From: Ideonella_A sakaiensis_A
GTDB lineage: Bacteria; Pseudomonadota; Gammaproteobacteria; Burkholderiales; Burkholderiaceae_C
Direction of reading: 5' to 3'
Length of the DNA stretch: 64,000 bases
Assembly (NCBI RefSeq): GCF_048320135.1
Contig: NZ_CP182947.1
Location: forward strand, 930,001 to 994,000
In this document: positions 1 to 8,547 of the stretch, in pieces
Numbering within the stretch: the first letter of the stretch is position 1
Layout: the number at the start of each line of letters is the position of its first letter
The notes under the pieces: generated by a model
What the model was told of the DNA's origin: nothing
The model's input: the letters and a program-made list of their open reading frames with translations, nothing else
Database searches by the model: none
Translations under genes and position numbers: made by a program

Positions 1-409
1 GCACGATCGACGGCGGATCGGGCACATGTTCGAGCATCTCCATGCAGGTGACGACGTCGAATTGCCCCGGCATCTCGGCCGCGAGCGCCTCCGCCGATAC
101 CTCGCGGTAGTCGACATCGGCAGTCTGCGCCTCCATCGCATGCAGCTGCGCCACCTGCAAGGCCTTTTTCGCCAGATCGATGCCGAGCACCTTGGCGCCC
201 TTGCGGGCCATCGAGTCGCTGAGGATGCCGCCGCCGCAGCCGACATCGAGCACCCGCTTGCCGGCCAGCCGTACCTGCTGGTCGATCCAGTCGAGGCGCA
301 GCGGATTGATCTGGTGCAGCGGGCGGAATTCACTCTCTGGATCCCACCAGCGGTGGGCCAGATCGCTGAACTTCGCAAGTTCCTGGGGGTCGGCGTTGAC
401 TTGGCTCAT
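1..409 (-). CDS. ubiG: Ubiquinone biosynthesis O-methyltransferase UbiG (partial, C-terminus outside window)
   Basis: SAM-dependent methyltransferase that carries out the two O-methylations of ubiquinone biosynthesis. Only the N-terminal ~136 residues lie in the window; the gene runs off the left edge. The start MSQVNADPQELAKF and the segment AHRWWDPESEFRPLHQINP are typical of UbiG. SAM-binding motif I is visible as VLDVGCGGGILSD near residue 50, followed by VLGIDLAKKAL and then VVTCMEMLEHVPDP. It lies 13 bp downstream of murB on the same strand and is probably co-transcribed with it. The family is identified with high confidence; the exact start is inferred from alignment with remembered family N-termini, since no strong Shine-Dalgarno is visible. 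Confidence 0.93.
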   Translation of the reverse strand, partial: MSQVNADPQELAKFSDLAHRWWDPESEFRPLHQINPLRLDWIDQQVRLAGKRVLDVGCGGGILSDSMARKGAKVLGIDLAKKALQVAQLHAMEAQTADVDYREVSAEALAAEMPGQFDVVTCMEMLEHVPDPPSIV

Positions 410-422
410 GGCGCGATGTTAT

Positions 423-1439
423 CTACAACACCACCGGCTCCGGCTCGAGCCGGATGCCGAAGCGGCCATACACACTCTCCTGGATCGCGCGAGCCAGCGT
501 CATCACCTCGGAGCCGATGGCGCCGCCCCGATTGACGAGCACCAGTGCCTGCTTGTCGTAGACCGCCGCGCCGCCAACCGATTTGCCCTTCCAGCCGCAG
601 GCGTCGATCATCCAGCCGGCGGCGAGCTTGACCTGGCCGTCGGGCAGCGGGTAATGGACGATTTCCGGGTCACGGCCGATGATGTCGCGGCACTGCTCCG
701 GCGAAACCAGCGGGTTCTTGAAAAAGCTGCCGGCATTGCCGAGCTGCTGCGGGTCGGGCAGCTTGTGGCGGCGGATCGCGATCACCCAGTCGGCGATCTG
801 CTGCGCGCCCGGTTCGTCGACCCCGGTCTCGGCGACCTTTCGTTCGAGTTCCAGATAACCGAGCACCGGCCGCCATGGCTTCGGCAGCCGAAACCGCACC
901 CGGGTGATGACGACCCGGCCGGCCAGCGAATGCTTGAAGACACTGTCGCGGTAGCCGAAGGCACACATCTCCGGCCCGATCGTCACACCGAGGCCGGTGC
1001 GCAGGTCGACACCGTCGAGCGATTCGAAGCGTTCGCGCAACTCGAGGCCGTAGGCGCCGATATTCTGGACCGGCGAGGCGCCGACGGTGCCCGGTATCAG
1101 CGCCAGGTTCTCCAGCCCCGGGAAACCCTGTTCCAGCGTCCACATCACGAAGTCGTGCCACGATTCGCCGGCACCGGCCTCGACGATCCAGGCGTCGTCG
1201 CGTTCCTCGACGAGGCGCCGGCCGGGCACCTCGACCTTCAGCACCGTCTGCGGCATGTCGCGCGTCAGGATGATGTTGCTGCCGCCGCCGAGGATGAATT
1301 TCGGCGCGCGGCCAAGCGCCGGGTCGTCGACGACGCGGCGCACGTCGGCATCGCTGCGGATGCGCACCAGCGTCTCGGCGACGGCCGGCAGGCCAAAGCT
1401 GTTATACGGTTTCAGGCTGACGCCTGTTTCAGTTTGCAT
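423..1439 (-). CDS. murB: UDP-N-acetylenolpyruvoylglucosamine reductase MurB
   Basis: Cytoplasmic FAD- and NADPH-dependent reductase of peptidoglycan precursor synthesis, converting UDP-GlcNAc-enolpyruvate to UDP-MurNAc. The 338-residue product matches the type I MurB length (E. coli about 342). Visible motifs are the FAD-site ILGGGSNIILT near residue 45, VQNIGAYGLEL, the catalytic serine region NAGSFFKNP, and the terminal LEPEPVVL with the proton-relay glutamate. The open frame extends upstream to 1520, but the methionine at 1439 before QTETGVSLKPYNSF is the family-like start; the longer version would overlap the divergent yajQ. It is divergent from yajQ and followed by ubiG after 13 bp. Confidence 0.95.
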   Translation of the reverse strand: MQTETGVSLKPYNSFGLPAVAETLVRIRSDADVRRVVDDPALGRAPKFILGGGSNIILTRDMPQTVLKVEVPGRRLVEERDDAWIVEAGAGESWHDFVMWTLEQGFPGLENLALIPGTVGASPVQNIGAYGLELRERFESLDGVDLRTGLGVTIGPEMCAFGYRDSVFKHSLAGRVVITRVRFRLPKPWRPVLGYLELERKVAETGVDEPGAQQIADWVIAIRRHKLPDPQQLGNAGSFFKNPLVSPEQCRDIIGRDPEIVHYPLPDGQVKLAAGWMIDACGWKGKSVGGAAVYDKQALVLVNRGGAIGSEVMTLARAIQESVYGRFGIRLEPEPVVL

Positions 1440-1519
1440 GGCAGAATTTTCACCGATACGTCCGATGCCGGCCATCGCATGGCCTGAAGATTGGACGACA
1501 ACCTCCGGAGACAACCACA

Positions 1520-2008
1520 ATGCCCAGTTTTGACGCCAAGATCGATCCCGACCTGGTCGAGGTCCGCAATGCCGTCGACCAGACCGCCAAGGAGATCGGC
1601 ACCCGCTTCGACTTCAAGGGGACTTCGGCCGCCGTCGAACTGAAGGAAAAGGAAGTGACGATCTACGGCGACAGCGACTTCCAGATCGGCCAGGTGATGG
1701 ACGTGCTGCTGGCCAAGCTGACCAAACGCAACGTCGACGTGCGTTTCATCGACCGCAGCGCAAAGATCGAGAAGATCGGCGGCGACAAGGTCAAGCAGGT
1801 ATTGGTCGTCAAGAGCGGCATCGATTCAGATATCGCGAAGAAGATGCAGACGCTGATCAAGCAGAGCAAGATGAAGGTGCAGGCGTCGATCCAGGGCGAT
1901 ACGGTGCGTGTCACCGGCGGCAAGCGCGATGATCTGCAAGCAGCGATCGCACTGCTGCGCAAGGAAGTCGCCGACGTGCCGCTGTCGTTCGACAATTTCC
2001 GCGACTGA
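1520..2008 (+). CDS. yajQ: YajQ family nucleotide-binding protein
   Basis: 162-residue protein of the YajQ/DUF520 family. Family members bind nucleotides, and cyclic di-GMP binding has been shown for a Xanthomonas homologue; the cytoplasmic role here is not determined. The start MPSFDAKIDPDLVEVRNA, the central FDFKGTSAAVELKEKEVTI and the end DVPLSFDNFRD are highly characteristic, and the length equals the usual ~160. The ATG follows a GGAG element about 10 nt upstream. It is divergent from murB across 80 bp and precedes the protease gene by 5 bp, which suggests co-transcription with the downstream gene. Confidence 0.93.
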   Translation: MPSFDAKIDPDLVEVRNAVDQTAKEIGTRFDFKGTSAAVELKEKEVTIYGDSDFQIGQVMDVLLAKLTKRNVDVRFIDRSAKIEKIGGDKVKQVLVVKSGIDSDIAKKMQTLIKQSKMKVQASIQGDTVRVTGGKRDDLQAAIALLRKEVADVPLSFDNFRD

Positions 2009-2013
2009 AGACG

Positions 2014-2670
2014 ATGGGCCCGGCCCGCGCCGCGCGAACGCTGGTGGTGCTGCTCGCGGCGTGCGGCGCGCTGTCGGCGATGGCGGGCACGCAGGTTGCG
2101 CTGAATGGCCGCATGGGCAATACCGCGGTGCTGGTCATCGATGGCAAGGTGCAACCGCTGGCGGTCGGATCGAGCCGGCAAGGCGTCAAGCTGCTCAGCC
2201 TCGGCGACGACTCCGCGGTGGTCGAGGTCGATGGCCGGCGCATGACGCTGCGGATCGGCGATACGCCGATCGATCTGGGCGGCGCGCCGACATCGGGCCA
2301 GGGCACGCGCATCGTGCTCAACATGGGCAGCGGCGGCCACTTTATCGGCCTCGGCTCGATCAATGGACGACCGGTGCGCTTTCTGGTCGACACCGGCGCC
2401 AGTGTGGTCTCGCTGAGCCAGGGTGAAGCCGAACGAATCGGCCTTGCCTACCGCGATGCACCGCGCGGTCTTGTCCGCACCGCCAATGGCACGGTACCGG
2501 CGCACAGCGTGCGTCTGGCCAGTGTGCGCATCGGCGACGTGCAGATCAACGATGTCGACGCGGTGGTGATGCCGGCGCAGATGGACCATGTGCTGCTCGG
2601 CAACAGTTTTCTCGGCCGCTTCCAGATGCGCCGCGACAACGACACGATGACGCTCGAGAAGCGTCCCTGA
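2014..2670 (+). CDS. Exported retropepsin-like aspartic protease (clan AA, TIGR02281-like)
   Basis: 218-residue protein with an N-terminal signal sequence (TLVVLLAACGALSAMAG) and a C-terminal retropepsin fold. The catalytic motif VDTGASVVSLS lies near residue 127-137, and the hydrophobic-hydrophobic-glycine partner appears as HVLLGNSFLGRF near residue 192. Such single-domain proteases dimerise to form the active site. This arrangement matches the TIGR02281 clan AA family common in proteobacteria, whose substrates are mostly unknown. It follows yajQ by 5 bp, so the two are probably one transcript. After its stop there are 167 bp without a gene before the acyl-CoA dehydrogenase. Confidence 0.82.
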   Translation: MGPARAARTLVVLLAACGALSAMAGTQVALNGRMGNTAVLVIDGKVQPLAVGSSRQGVKLLSLGDDSAVVEVDGRRMTLRIGDTPIDLGGAPTSGQGTRIVLNMGSGGHFIGLGSINGRPVRFLVDTGASVVSLSQGEAERIGLAYRDAPRGLVRTANGTVPAHSVRLASVRIGDVQINDVDAVVMPAQMDHVLLGNSFLGRFQMRRDNDTMTLEKRP

Positions 2671-2837
2671 GCATCAATCGGCTGCGCTGCCAAAAGCCGG
2701 GACCAGGCCGCGACGGCAACCGCGCGCCGCACCCGCTTGGCGCCACGAGGTCAGCAGAGGGGCTTCGGCATGCTACAAACGGCGATGGTGACGCGGCCAC
2801 CGCCTGAGCGCATCATGCCTCGCAAGGAGACAAAGCC

Positions 2838-4028
2838 ATGGACCTGAATTTCACCGCCGAGGAACGCGCATTCCGCGACGAGATCCGCGCCTGGGTGGCA
2901 GCCAATCTGCCGAAGGACATCAGCCACAAGGTGCACAACGCGCTGCACCTGACGCGCGACGACATGCAGCGCTGGGCGAAGATCCTTGGCAAACAAGGCT
3001 GGCACGGCTGGGGCTGGCCGAAAAAATTCGGCGGCCCGGGCTGGAACGTGATCCAGCGCCACATCTTCGAGGAGGAATGTGCGATGGCCGGCGCGCCGCG
3101 CGTCGCGCCGTTCGGTCCGGTGATGGTCGCGCCGGTGATCATGGCCTTCGGCAGCCCCGAGCAGCAGGAGCGCCATCTGCCCGGCATCATGAGCGGCGAT
3201 GTCTGGTGGAGCCAGGGATACAGCGAGCCCGGAGCCGGCTCCGATCTGGCGTCGCTGAAATGCAAGGCCGAACGCAAGGGCGACAAATACGTCGTCAACG
3301 GCCAGAAGACCTGGACCACGCTCGGCCAATACGGCGACTGGATCTTCTGCCTGGTGCGCACCAGCAGCGAAGGCAAGCCGCAGGCCGGCATCAGCTTTCT
3401 GCTGATCGACATGAAAAGCCCCGGCGTCAGCGTCAAGCCGATCATCATGCTCGACGGCGGTCACGAGGTGAACGAGGTCTGGTTCGACGATGTCGAGGTG
3501 CCGGCCGAAAACCTGGTCGGCGAAGAAAACAAGGGCTGGACCTATGCGAAGCACCTGCTCGCGCACGAGAGAACCAACATTGCCGACGTCAACCGCTCGA
3601 AACGCGAGCTGGCGCGGCTCAAGCGCATCGCGAAGGATGAAGGGCTGATCGACGGCCCCCACGACGACGGCCGCTTCCGCGACGAGGTCGCCGGGCTCGA
3701 GGTCGAGATCGTCGCACTCGAGATGATGGTGCTGCGCGTATTGTCGGCAGAAAAAAGCGGCAAGCAGTCGCTCGATGTCGCCGGTCTGCTGAAGATCCGC
3801 GGCAGCGAGATCCAGCAGCGCTACAGCGAGCTGATGATGCTGGCAGCCGGCCCGTACAGCCTGCCGTTCATCAAGGAGGCGATGGAAGCCGGCTGGCAGG
3901 GCGACCATGTCGGCGCCGCGCATGCGGCACCGCTGGCCGGAACCTATTTCAACCTGCGCAAGACGACGATCTATGGCGGCTCGAACGAGGTGCAGCGCAA
4001 CATCGTCGCGCAGACGGTGTTGGGCTGA
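2838..4028 (+). CDS. Acyl-CoA dehydrogenase, large-subunit type (PimC-like)
   Basis: 396-residue FAD-dependent acyl-CoA dehydrogenase that would introduce the alpha-beta double bond in an acyl-CoA and pass electrons to ETF. Visible family features are the N-terminal MDLNFTAEERAFRDE, the FAD/substrate segment YSEPGAGSDLASL near residue 131, NGQKTWTTLGQYGDW, and the C-terminal TTIYGGSNEVQRNI. Together with the smaller gene downstream it resembles the pimeloyl-CoA dehydrogenase PimC/PimD pair and other heteromeric dehydrogenases; the substrate cannot be read from sequence. The start has a clear AAGGAG about 10 nt upstream. A perfect hairpin separates it from its partner gene. Confidence 0.88.
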   Translation: MDLNFTAEERAFRDEIRAWVAANLPKDISHKVHNALHLTRDDMQRWAKILGKQGWHGWGWPKKFGGPGWNVIQRHIFEEECAMAGAPRVAPFGPVMVAPVIMAFGSPEQQERHLPGIMSGDVWWSQGYSEPGAGSDLASLKCKAERKGDKYVVNGQKTWTTLGQYGDWIFCLVRTSSEGKPQAGISFLLIDMKSPGVSVKPIIMLDGGHEVNEVWFDDVEVPAENLVGEENKGWTYAKHLLAHERTNIADVNRSKRELARLKRIAKDEGLIDGPHDDGRFRDEVAGLEVEIVALEMMVLRVLSAEKSGKQSLDVAGLLKIRGSEIQQRYSELMMLAAGPYSLPFIKEAMEAGWQGDHVGAAHAAPLAGTYFNLRKTTIYGGSNEVQRNIVAQTVLG

Positions 4029-4089
4029 TGCCCAACCCCGCTGCGTGGCGCTGTTGCGCGCGCAATGTCATTTGGGCTCCTTTCCCCTG

Positions 4090-4114
4090 CCCCTTTCCTC
4101 CGGGAGGAAAGGGG
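4090..4114. repeat. Perfect intercistronic inverted repeat (hairpin)
   Basis: CCCCTTTCCTCC at 4090-4101 and GGAGGAAAGGGG at 4103-4114 are exact reverse complements separated by one base, so a stem of 11 bp with a 3-nt loop is realistic. It lies in the 118-bp gap between the two acyl-CoA dehydrogenase genes. No T-tract follows immediately, so a simple intrinsic terminator is unlikely. It may stabilise the upstream mRNA or be a REP-like mobile palindrome. The symmetry is seen directly; the role is inference. Confidence 0.75.
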
Positions 4115-4146
4115 TTCCAGTCAGACAGACCTGAGGGTTTTTGATC

Positions 4147-5280
4147 ATGGACTTCGAATTTTCAGACGACCAGCAATCGCTGCGCGAGGCGGTCGGCCGC
4201 TGGGTCGAGAAGGGTTTCAGCTTCGAGCGCCGGCATGGCATTGCGAAGGCGGGTGGCGCGACGCGGGAGGTGTATGGCGAACTGGCCGAGCTCGGGCTGA
4301 CCGGGCTGGCGGTGCCGGAAGCGCACGGCGGCATGGGCTTCGGTGCGGTCGAAGCGATGGTCGTCGCCGAGGAACTCGGCCGTGGCCTCGTCAATGCACC
4401 GTTTGCGCAAGGCGCGTTGATCACGCCGACGCTGCTGTCGGCAGCCGATGACGCGCTGCAGGGCGAATGGCTGCCGAAGATCGCCGACGGCTCGGCACTG
4501 GTGGTGCTCGCGCACCAGGAGCGCGCTGCGCGTTACCGGCTCGATCACGTGACGACCCGCGCAACCGAAAAAGACGGCCAGTGGCGCATCGACGGCCAGA
4601 AAAGCCTGGTGCCGGCTGGCGACGAGGCCGATGCCTTCATCGTGCCGGCCCGGATTTCCGGTGCCGACGACTCGCCGGAAGGCATCGCCTTGCTGCTCGT
4701 CGACAAATCGGCCGACGGTGTCGACGTGCGCGCCTACCCGACCCAGGATGGCGCGCGCGCCGCCGAGGTCGCGTTCAAATCGGCGCCGGCCAGTCTGATC
4801 ACCCGCGATGGCCTCGCGGTGCTCGAGCACGCGGTCGATGCCGGCATCGCGGCCCTGTGCGCCGAGGCGGTTGGCGTGATGGAAAAGATGCTCGCGGTGA
4901 CGGTCGAGTACATGAATACGCGCAAGCAGTTCGGGGTCGCCATCGCCACCTTCCAGGCCTTGCGGCACCGCGTCGCCGACGTCAAGATGCAGCTCGAACT
5001 CGGCCGCTCGATGAGTTATTACGCGAGCCTGAAGCTGACCGATCCGCCGGAATCGCGGCGCCGCGCGATTGCCCAGGCCAAGGTCCAGATCTGCCAGTCG
5101 GTGCGCTTCGTCGGCCAGCAATGCGTGCAGTTGCACGGCGGCATCGGTGTCACCGACGAATACATCGCGAGCCACTATTTCAAGCGGCTGACGATGATCG
5201 AGATGCAGTTCGGCGACGGCTTGTTCCACCTCGGCGAGGTGTCGAAGCGGATGCAGGCGAATGCCGGCGTCTTCGCCTGA
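4147..5280 (+). CDS. Acyl-CoA dehydrogenase, small-subunit type (PimD-like)
   Basis: 377-residue acyl-CoA dehydrogenase. The N-terminus MDFEFSDDQQSLREAV, the segment LTGLAVPEAHGGMGFG and the C-terminal half (TVEYMNTRKQFGVAIATFQA, then VQLHGGIGVTDEY) are typical. The middle lacks the strong SEPGAGSD-type motif of its neighbour, as expected for the divergent partner of a heteromeric enzyme such as PimC/PimD. ATG at 4147 is preferred over an in-frame TTG two codons upstream. Its last 20 bp overlap the start of the next gene, so translation of the two is likely coupled. The heterotetramer is inferred from neighbourhood and divergence. Confidence 0.87.
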   Translation: MDFEFSDDQQSLREAVGRWVEKGFSFERRHGIAKAGGATREVYGELAELGLTGLAVPEAHGGMGFGAVEAMVVAEELGRGLVNAPFAQGALITPTLLSAADDALQGEWLPKIADGSALVVLAHQERAARYRLDHVTTRATEKDGQWRIDGQKSLVPAGDEADAFIVPARISGADDSPEGIALLLVDKSADGVDVRAYPTQDGARAAEVAFKSAPASLITRDGLAVLEHAVDAGIAALCAEAVGVMEKMLAVTVEYMNTRKQFGVAIATFQALRHRVADVKMQLELGRSMSYYASLKLTDPPESRRRAIAQAKVQICQSVRFVGQQCVQLHGGIGVTDEYIASHYFKRLTMIEMQFGDGLFHLGEVSKRMQANAGVFA

Positions 5281-6310
5281 GAACGATACGCCGCTGTTCG
5301 GCGGGCTCTGCGATGTCGGCGGGCTGAGGCTCGGCCACCACGACGAAACCCGGCGCCCGACCGGCTGCACCGTCGTGCTCGCGCTCGATGGTGCGGCTGG
5401 CGGCGTCGATGTGCGCGGCGCGGCACCCGGCACGCGCGAAACCGATCTGCTGTCGCCGCTGAATACGATCGAGAAGGTACACGCGATTGTCCTGAGTGGC
5501 GGCAGCGCATTCGGCCTCGATGTGGCCGGCGGCGTGATGCAGTGGCTCGACGAGCGCGGCATCGGCGTCGCCGTGGGCCCGGTCAAGGTGCCGATCGTGC
5601 CGGCGGCGGTGCTGTTCGACCTGTGGGTCGGCGAATCGTCGGTCCGGCCCGGTCGCGCGTCCGGATATGCCGCCTGTGACGATGCGACGACGCGCAATGG
5701 CAAGGCGAGCGTCGCCGAAGGCAATATCGGCGCCGGCTGCGGCGCGACGGTCGGCAAGCTGTTCGGCGCCGACCGGGCGATGCGCGGCGGGCTCGGCCAG
5801 GCGTCGCTGCGCGTCGACGGCATCACGGTCGCTGCGCTGGTCGTCGTCAATGCGGTTGGCGACGTGCGCGATCCACGCGACGGACGTCTGGTCGCCGGAG
5901 CACGCAGCGCCGACGGCCGTTCGCTGCTCGACAGCATCGCCGCGCTGCGCGGCGCGGTGCCGTCGAAGCCGCCGGCAATCGGCGCGGCAACGACGCTGGC
6001 GGTGGTTGCGACCGACGCGAAGCTGACCAAGGCTCAGGTCAACAAGCTCGCGCAGATGGCCCACGACGGCTTTGCGCGCAGCATCAACCCGGTCCACACG
6101 CCGAGCGACGGCGATACGATTTTTGCGCTGGCAACCGGTCGCGCGGGCAGCAGCATCGATGCCGCTCACCTCGGCCGGCTCGGCGCCTTGGCCGCCGAGG
6201 TGACGGCCGAGGCGGTGTTGCGCGGCGTGCTCGCGGCACAAACGCTCGACCGGCCCGACCTGCCCTATCTGCCCGCTGCAGTTGACCTGGTCGGCCGCGC
6301 CGACGGTTGA
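5261..6310 (+). CDS. P1 family (DmpA/NylC-type) Ntn peptidase
   Basis: 349-residue member of the P1/S58 family of self-processing N-terminal nucleophile hydrolases, which includes aminopeptidase DmpA and nylon-oligomer hydrolase NylC. Recognisable blocks are CDVGGLRLGHH near residue 17, VLSGGSAFGLDVAGGVMQWL near residue 77, EGNIGAGCGATVGKLFG near residue 152, and AATTLAVVATDAKL around residue 242. By analogy with NylC, Thr244 or Thr245 would become the nucleophile after autocleavage, giving chains of about 243 and 106 residues; the residue before Thr244 is Ala rather than the Asn of NylC. The start overlaps the upstream dehydrogenase by 20 bp. The physiological substrate is unknown. Confidence 0.82.
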   Translation: MPASSPENDTPLFGGLCDVGGLRLGHHDETRRPTGCTVVLALDGAAGGVDVRGAAPGTRETDLLSPLNTIEKVHAIVLSGGSAFGLDVAGGVMQWLDERGIGVAVGPVKVPIVPAAVLFDLWVGESSVRPGRASGYAACDDATTRNGKASVAEGNIGAGCGATVGKLFGADRAMRGGLGQASLRVDGITVAALVVVNAVGDVRDPRDGRLVAGARSADGRSLLDSIAALRGAVPSKPPAIGAATTLAVVATDAKLTKAQVNKLAQMAHDGFARSINPVHTPSDGDTIFALATGRAGSSIDAAHLGRLGALAAEVTAEAVLRGVLAAQTLDRPDLPYLPAAVDLVGRADG

Positions 6311-6369
6311 CGATCCGCGCACCGCAGCTCGCCTGCCTTTCCCTGCCTCCACCCTTTCGACCCCGACCG

Positions 6370-7785
6370 ATGACGACCTTTCGCCGCCGCCAATTCCTGC
6401 TGCCGTATCTTCTTTCCGCGTCGCTGCTGCTTGCCGGCTGCGGCAGCATGCGCCTGCCGTTTGCAGGCAAGGCGGCGCCGGCAGGACCACCACCAATCAT
6501 CTTCGTCCACGGCAACGGCGACAACGCCTCGCTGTGGCAGACGACGGTCTGGCGCTTCGAAAGCAACGGCTGGCCGCGTGATCGACTGTTTGCCTATGAC
6601 CTGGCCTATCCGCTGGCGCGCGACGACGACGCCGTTGCCCAGCCCGGTCGCACCTCGACCGCGGAGGCGCGACAGCAACTTGCTGCGCAGATCGAGCGCG
6701 TGCGCCGGTCGACCGGTGCGAGCCGTGTGATCCTGATCGCCAATTCGCGCGGCGGCTATGCGGTGCGCAGCTACCTCGACGAAGGCGGCGCCAGCGCCGC
6801 GGCGAAGGTATCGCATGCGGTGCTCGGCGGCACGCCGAACCACGGTGTGCGTGCCGATGCGGGCGACCGGCCTGGCAATGAATTCAACGGCGCCGGGCCG
6901 TTCCTGACACGGTTGAATCGGCCGCGTGGCGCGGCCGGCCTGGAAGTGACGCCGGGCGTCCAATGGCTGACGATCCGCTCCGACAACAACGACAAGTTTG
7001 CCCAGCCAACCGGCGAGTGGATCGGCGCGAAGGGCAAGCCGACCAACGTCAGCTACGACGGCCCGGCGCTGAAAGGCGCGAGCAATGTCGTGATCCCGGG
7101 AATCGACCACCGCGAAACATCGTATGGCGCGCAGGCCTTCGAACAGACCTTCCGCTTTCTGACCGGAAGGCCGCCGACGACGCTCGCGATCACGCCGGAA
7201 AACCGGGTCTGGCTGAACGGTTTCGTATTCGGCTCGGGCCTTGCGAACCAGCCCGGCGGCGGCAATTTCGCGAACAACCTGCCGCTGGTCGGCGCCAACG
7301 TCGAGGTCTTTGCGGTTGATCCGGCAAGCGGTCAGCGCCGCGGTGGCGCGCTGCTGAGCAAGACGATCAGCGCCGATGGCCAATGGGGGCCGCTCGAGAC
7401 CGATCCGACGACACCGCTCGAGTTTGTCGTCGCAGCGCCGGGGTTTGCAAACACCCATGTCTACCGCTCGCCGTTTCCGCGCTCGTCGGGGCTGGTGCAC
7501 CTGCGCGCCGAGCGGATCGCGCCGGCCGACCGCGATGCGAAGGCAATCGTCACGCTGACACGGCCGCGCGGCTATTTCGGCATTCCACGCGACGAGATCA
7601 GCCTCGACAACAAGAACCCGCCGCCCGGGATTCCGGCCGGCGTCGCCGGCGTCTCGGCATCGAAGCTGCTGGTCTTCGACAGCGACAACCGGCCGGTGGC
7701 TGGCAGTTTCAACGGCGAACGCATCGTCGGCCGGCTCTGGCCGGCAGCGGCGAATCACACGGTGACGCTCGAGCTGACCCACTGA
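6370..7785 (+). CDS. Lipase-like alpha/beta hydrolase lipoprotein
   Basis: 471-residue exported hydrolase. The start at 6370 gives MTTFRRRQFLLPYLL, a signal with an arginine cluster, ending in a lipobox LLAGC near residue 24, so it is probably lipid-anchored; an arginine pair plus FL also allows Tat export. The hydrolase core shows the oxyanion-side IIFVHGNGDNASLWQ near residue 42 and the nucleophile elbow ANSRGG near residue 125. A possible catalytic histidine lies in PGIDHRETSYG near residue 250. The C-terminal ~190 residues look beta-rich. The frame stays open 21 codons upstream, but those residues are not signal-like. Substrate (lipid, polyester or other ester) cannot be decided. Confidence 0.75.
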   Translation: MTTFRRRQFLLPYLLSASLLLAGCGSMRLPFAGKAAPAGPPPIIFVHGNGDNASLWQTTVWRFESNGWPRDRLFAYDLAYPLARDDDAVAQPGRTSTAEARQQLAAQIERVRRSTGASRVILIANSRGGYAVRSYLDEGGASAAAKVSHAVLGGTPNHGVRADAGDRPGNEFNGAGPFLTRLNRPRGAAGLEVTPGVQWLTIRSDNNDKFAQPTGEWIGAKGKPTNVSYDGPALKGASNVVIPGIDHRETSYGAQAFEQTFRFLTGRPPTTLAITPENRVWLNGFVFGSGLANQPGGGNFANNLPLVGANVEVFAVDPASGQRRGGALLSKTISADGQWGPLETDPTTPLEFVVAAPGFANTHVYRSPFPRSSGLVHLRAERIAPADRDAKAIVTLTRPRGYFGIPRDEISLDNKNPPPGIPAGVAGVSASKLLVFDSDNRPVAGSFNGERIVGRLWPAAANHTVTLELTH

Positions 7786-7822
7786 ACGGCTGTCGAGCCC
7801 GCGCGCAGCGCAAAATCGCCCG

Positions 7823-8545
7823 ATGCGACTGAATCAGATCCTTTTTACGCAAGGTTTCGGCACCCGCCGCGAATGCGATGCGCTGGTGCTGGCCGGGCTG
7901 GTCAGCCACGATGGCGCGGTGATCGACGACCCCGATGCCGAATTCGACCCGGCCGGGCTGCAATTGAGCGTGCGCGGCCAGCACTGGGAAGTCCATCTGA
8001 AAGCGCTGCTGATGCTGAACAAGCCGGCCGGCTATGAATGTTCGCAGAAGCCGAAACACCATCCCGGCGTGTTGAGCCTGCTGCCGCCGCCGCTGCGCAG
8101 CCGCGGCGTGCAGCCGGTCGGCCGGCTCGATGCCGATACCACCGGGCTGCTGCTGATGACCGACGACGGCGCACTGATCCACCGCCTGACATCGCCAAAA
8201 CGCCACGTGCCGAAGGTCTACGAGGTCGGCTGCAAGCACCCGGTCGATGCGCAGCAGGTCGAGCGGCTGCTCGCCGGCGTCAAGCTGGTCGACGATCCGG
8301 CAACGGTGCGCGCCGCGGCCTGCGAGATCAGCGGCGAAACCAGCCTGCGGCTGACGCTGACCGAAGGCAAATACCACCAGGTCAAGCGGATGTTGGCGGC
8401 GGTCGGCAACCGGGTCGAGACGCTGCACCGCAGCGCGATCGGCGGTGTCGAATTGCCGGCCGCTCTGGCGCCGGGGCAGTGGCGCTGGCTTTCCGACACC
8501 GACCGCAGCGCCCTCGGCCTGCCGGCAGCGGCCGATAATCGGTGA
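7823..8545 (+). CDS. rsuA: 16S rRNA pseudouridine synthase (RsuA/RluB family)
   Basis: 240-residue small-ribosomal-subunit pseudouridine synthase. It has an S4-like N-terminal RNA-binding region (MRLNQILFTQGFGTRRECDA), the linker MLNKPAGYECSQKPKHH near residue 57, the catalytic-aspartate motif VGRLDADTTGLLLMT near residue 100, and the TEGKYHQVKRMLAAVGN block near residue 181. Length and the GYECSQ signature fit RsuA (Psi516 of 16S rRNA) better than the longer RluB/RluF proteins. The ribF start is 2 bp after its stop, so the genes are probably co-transcribed. Confidence 0.88.
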   Translation: MRLNQILFTQGFGTRRECDALVLAGLVSHDGAVIDDPDAEFDPAGLQLSVRGQHWEVHLKALLMLNKPAGYECSQKPKHHPGVLSLLPPPLRSRGVQPVGRLDADTTGLLLMTDDGALIHRLTSPKRHVPKVYEVGCKHPVDAQQVERLLAGVKLVDDPATVRAAACEISGETSLRLTLTEGKYHQVKRMLAAVGNRVETLHRSAIGGVELPAALAPGQWRWLSDTDRSALGLPAAADNR

Positions 8546-8547
8546 CC

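Noticed and set aside
180..1487. 435-codon open frame antisense to murB
   Set aside because: It is the complement of the strongly supported murB; composition is Arg/Ala/Asp-rich shadow typical of high-GC antisense frames.
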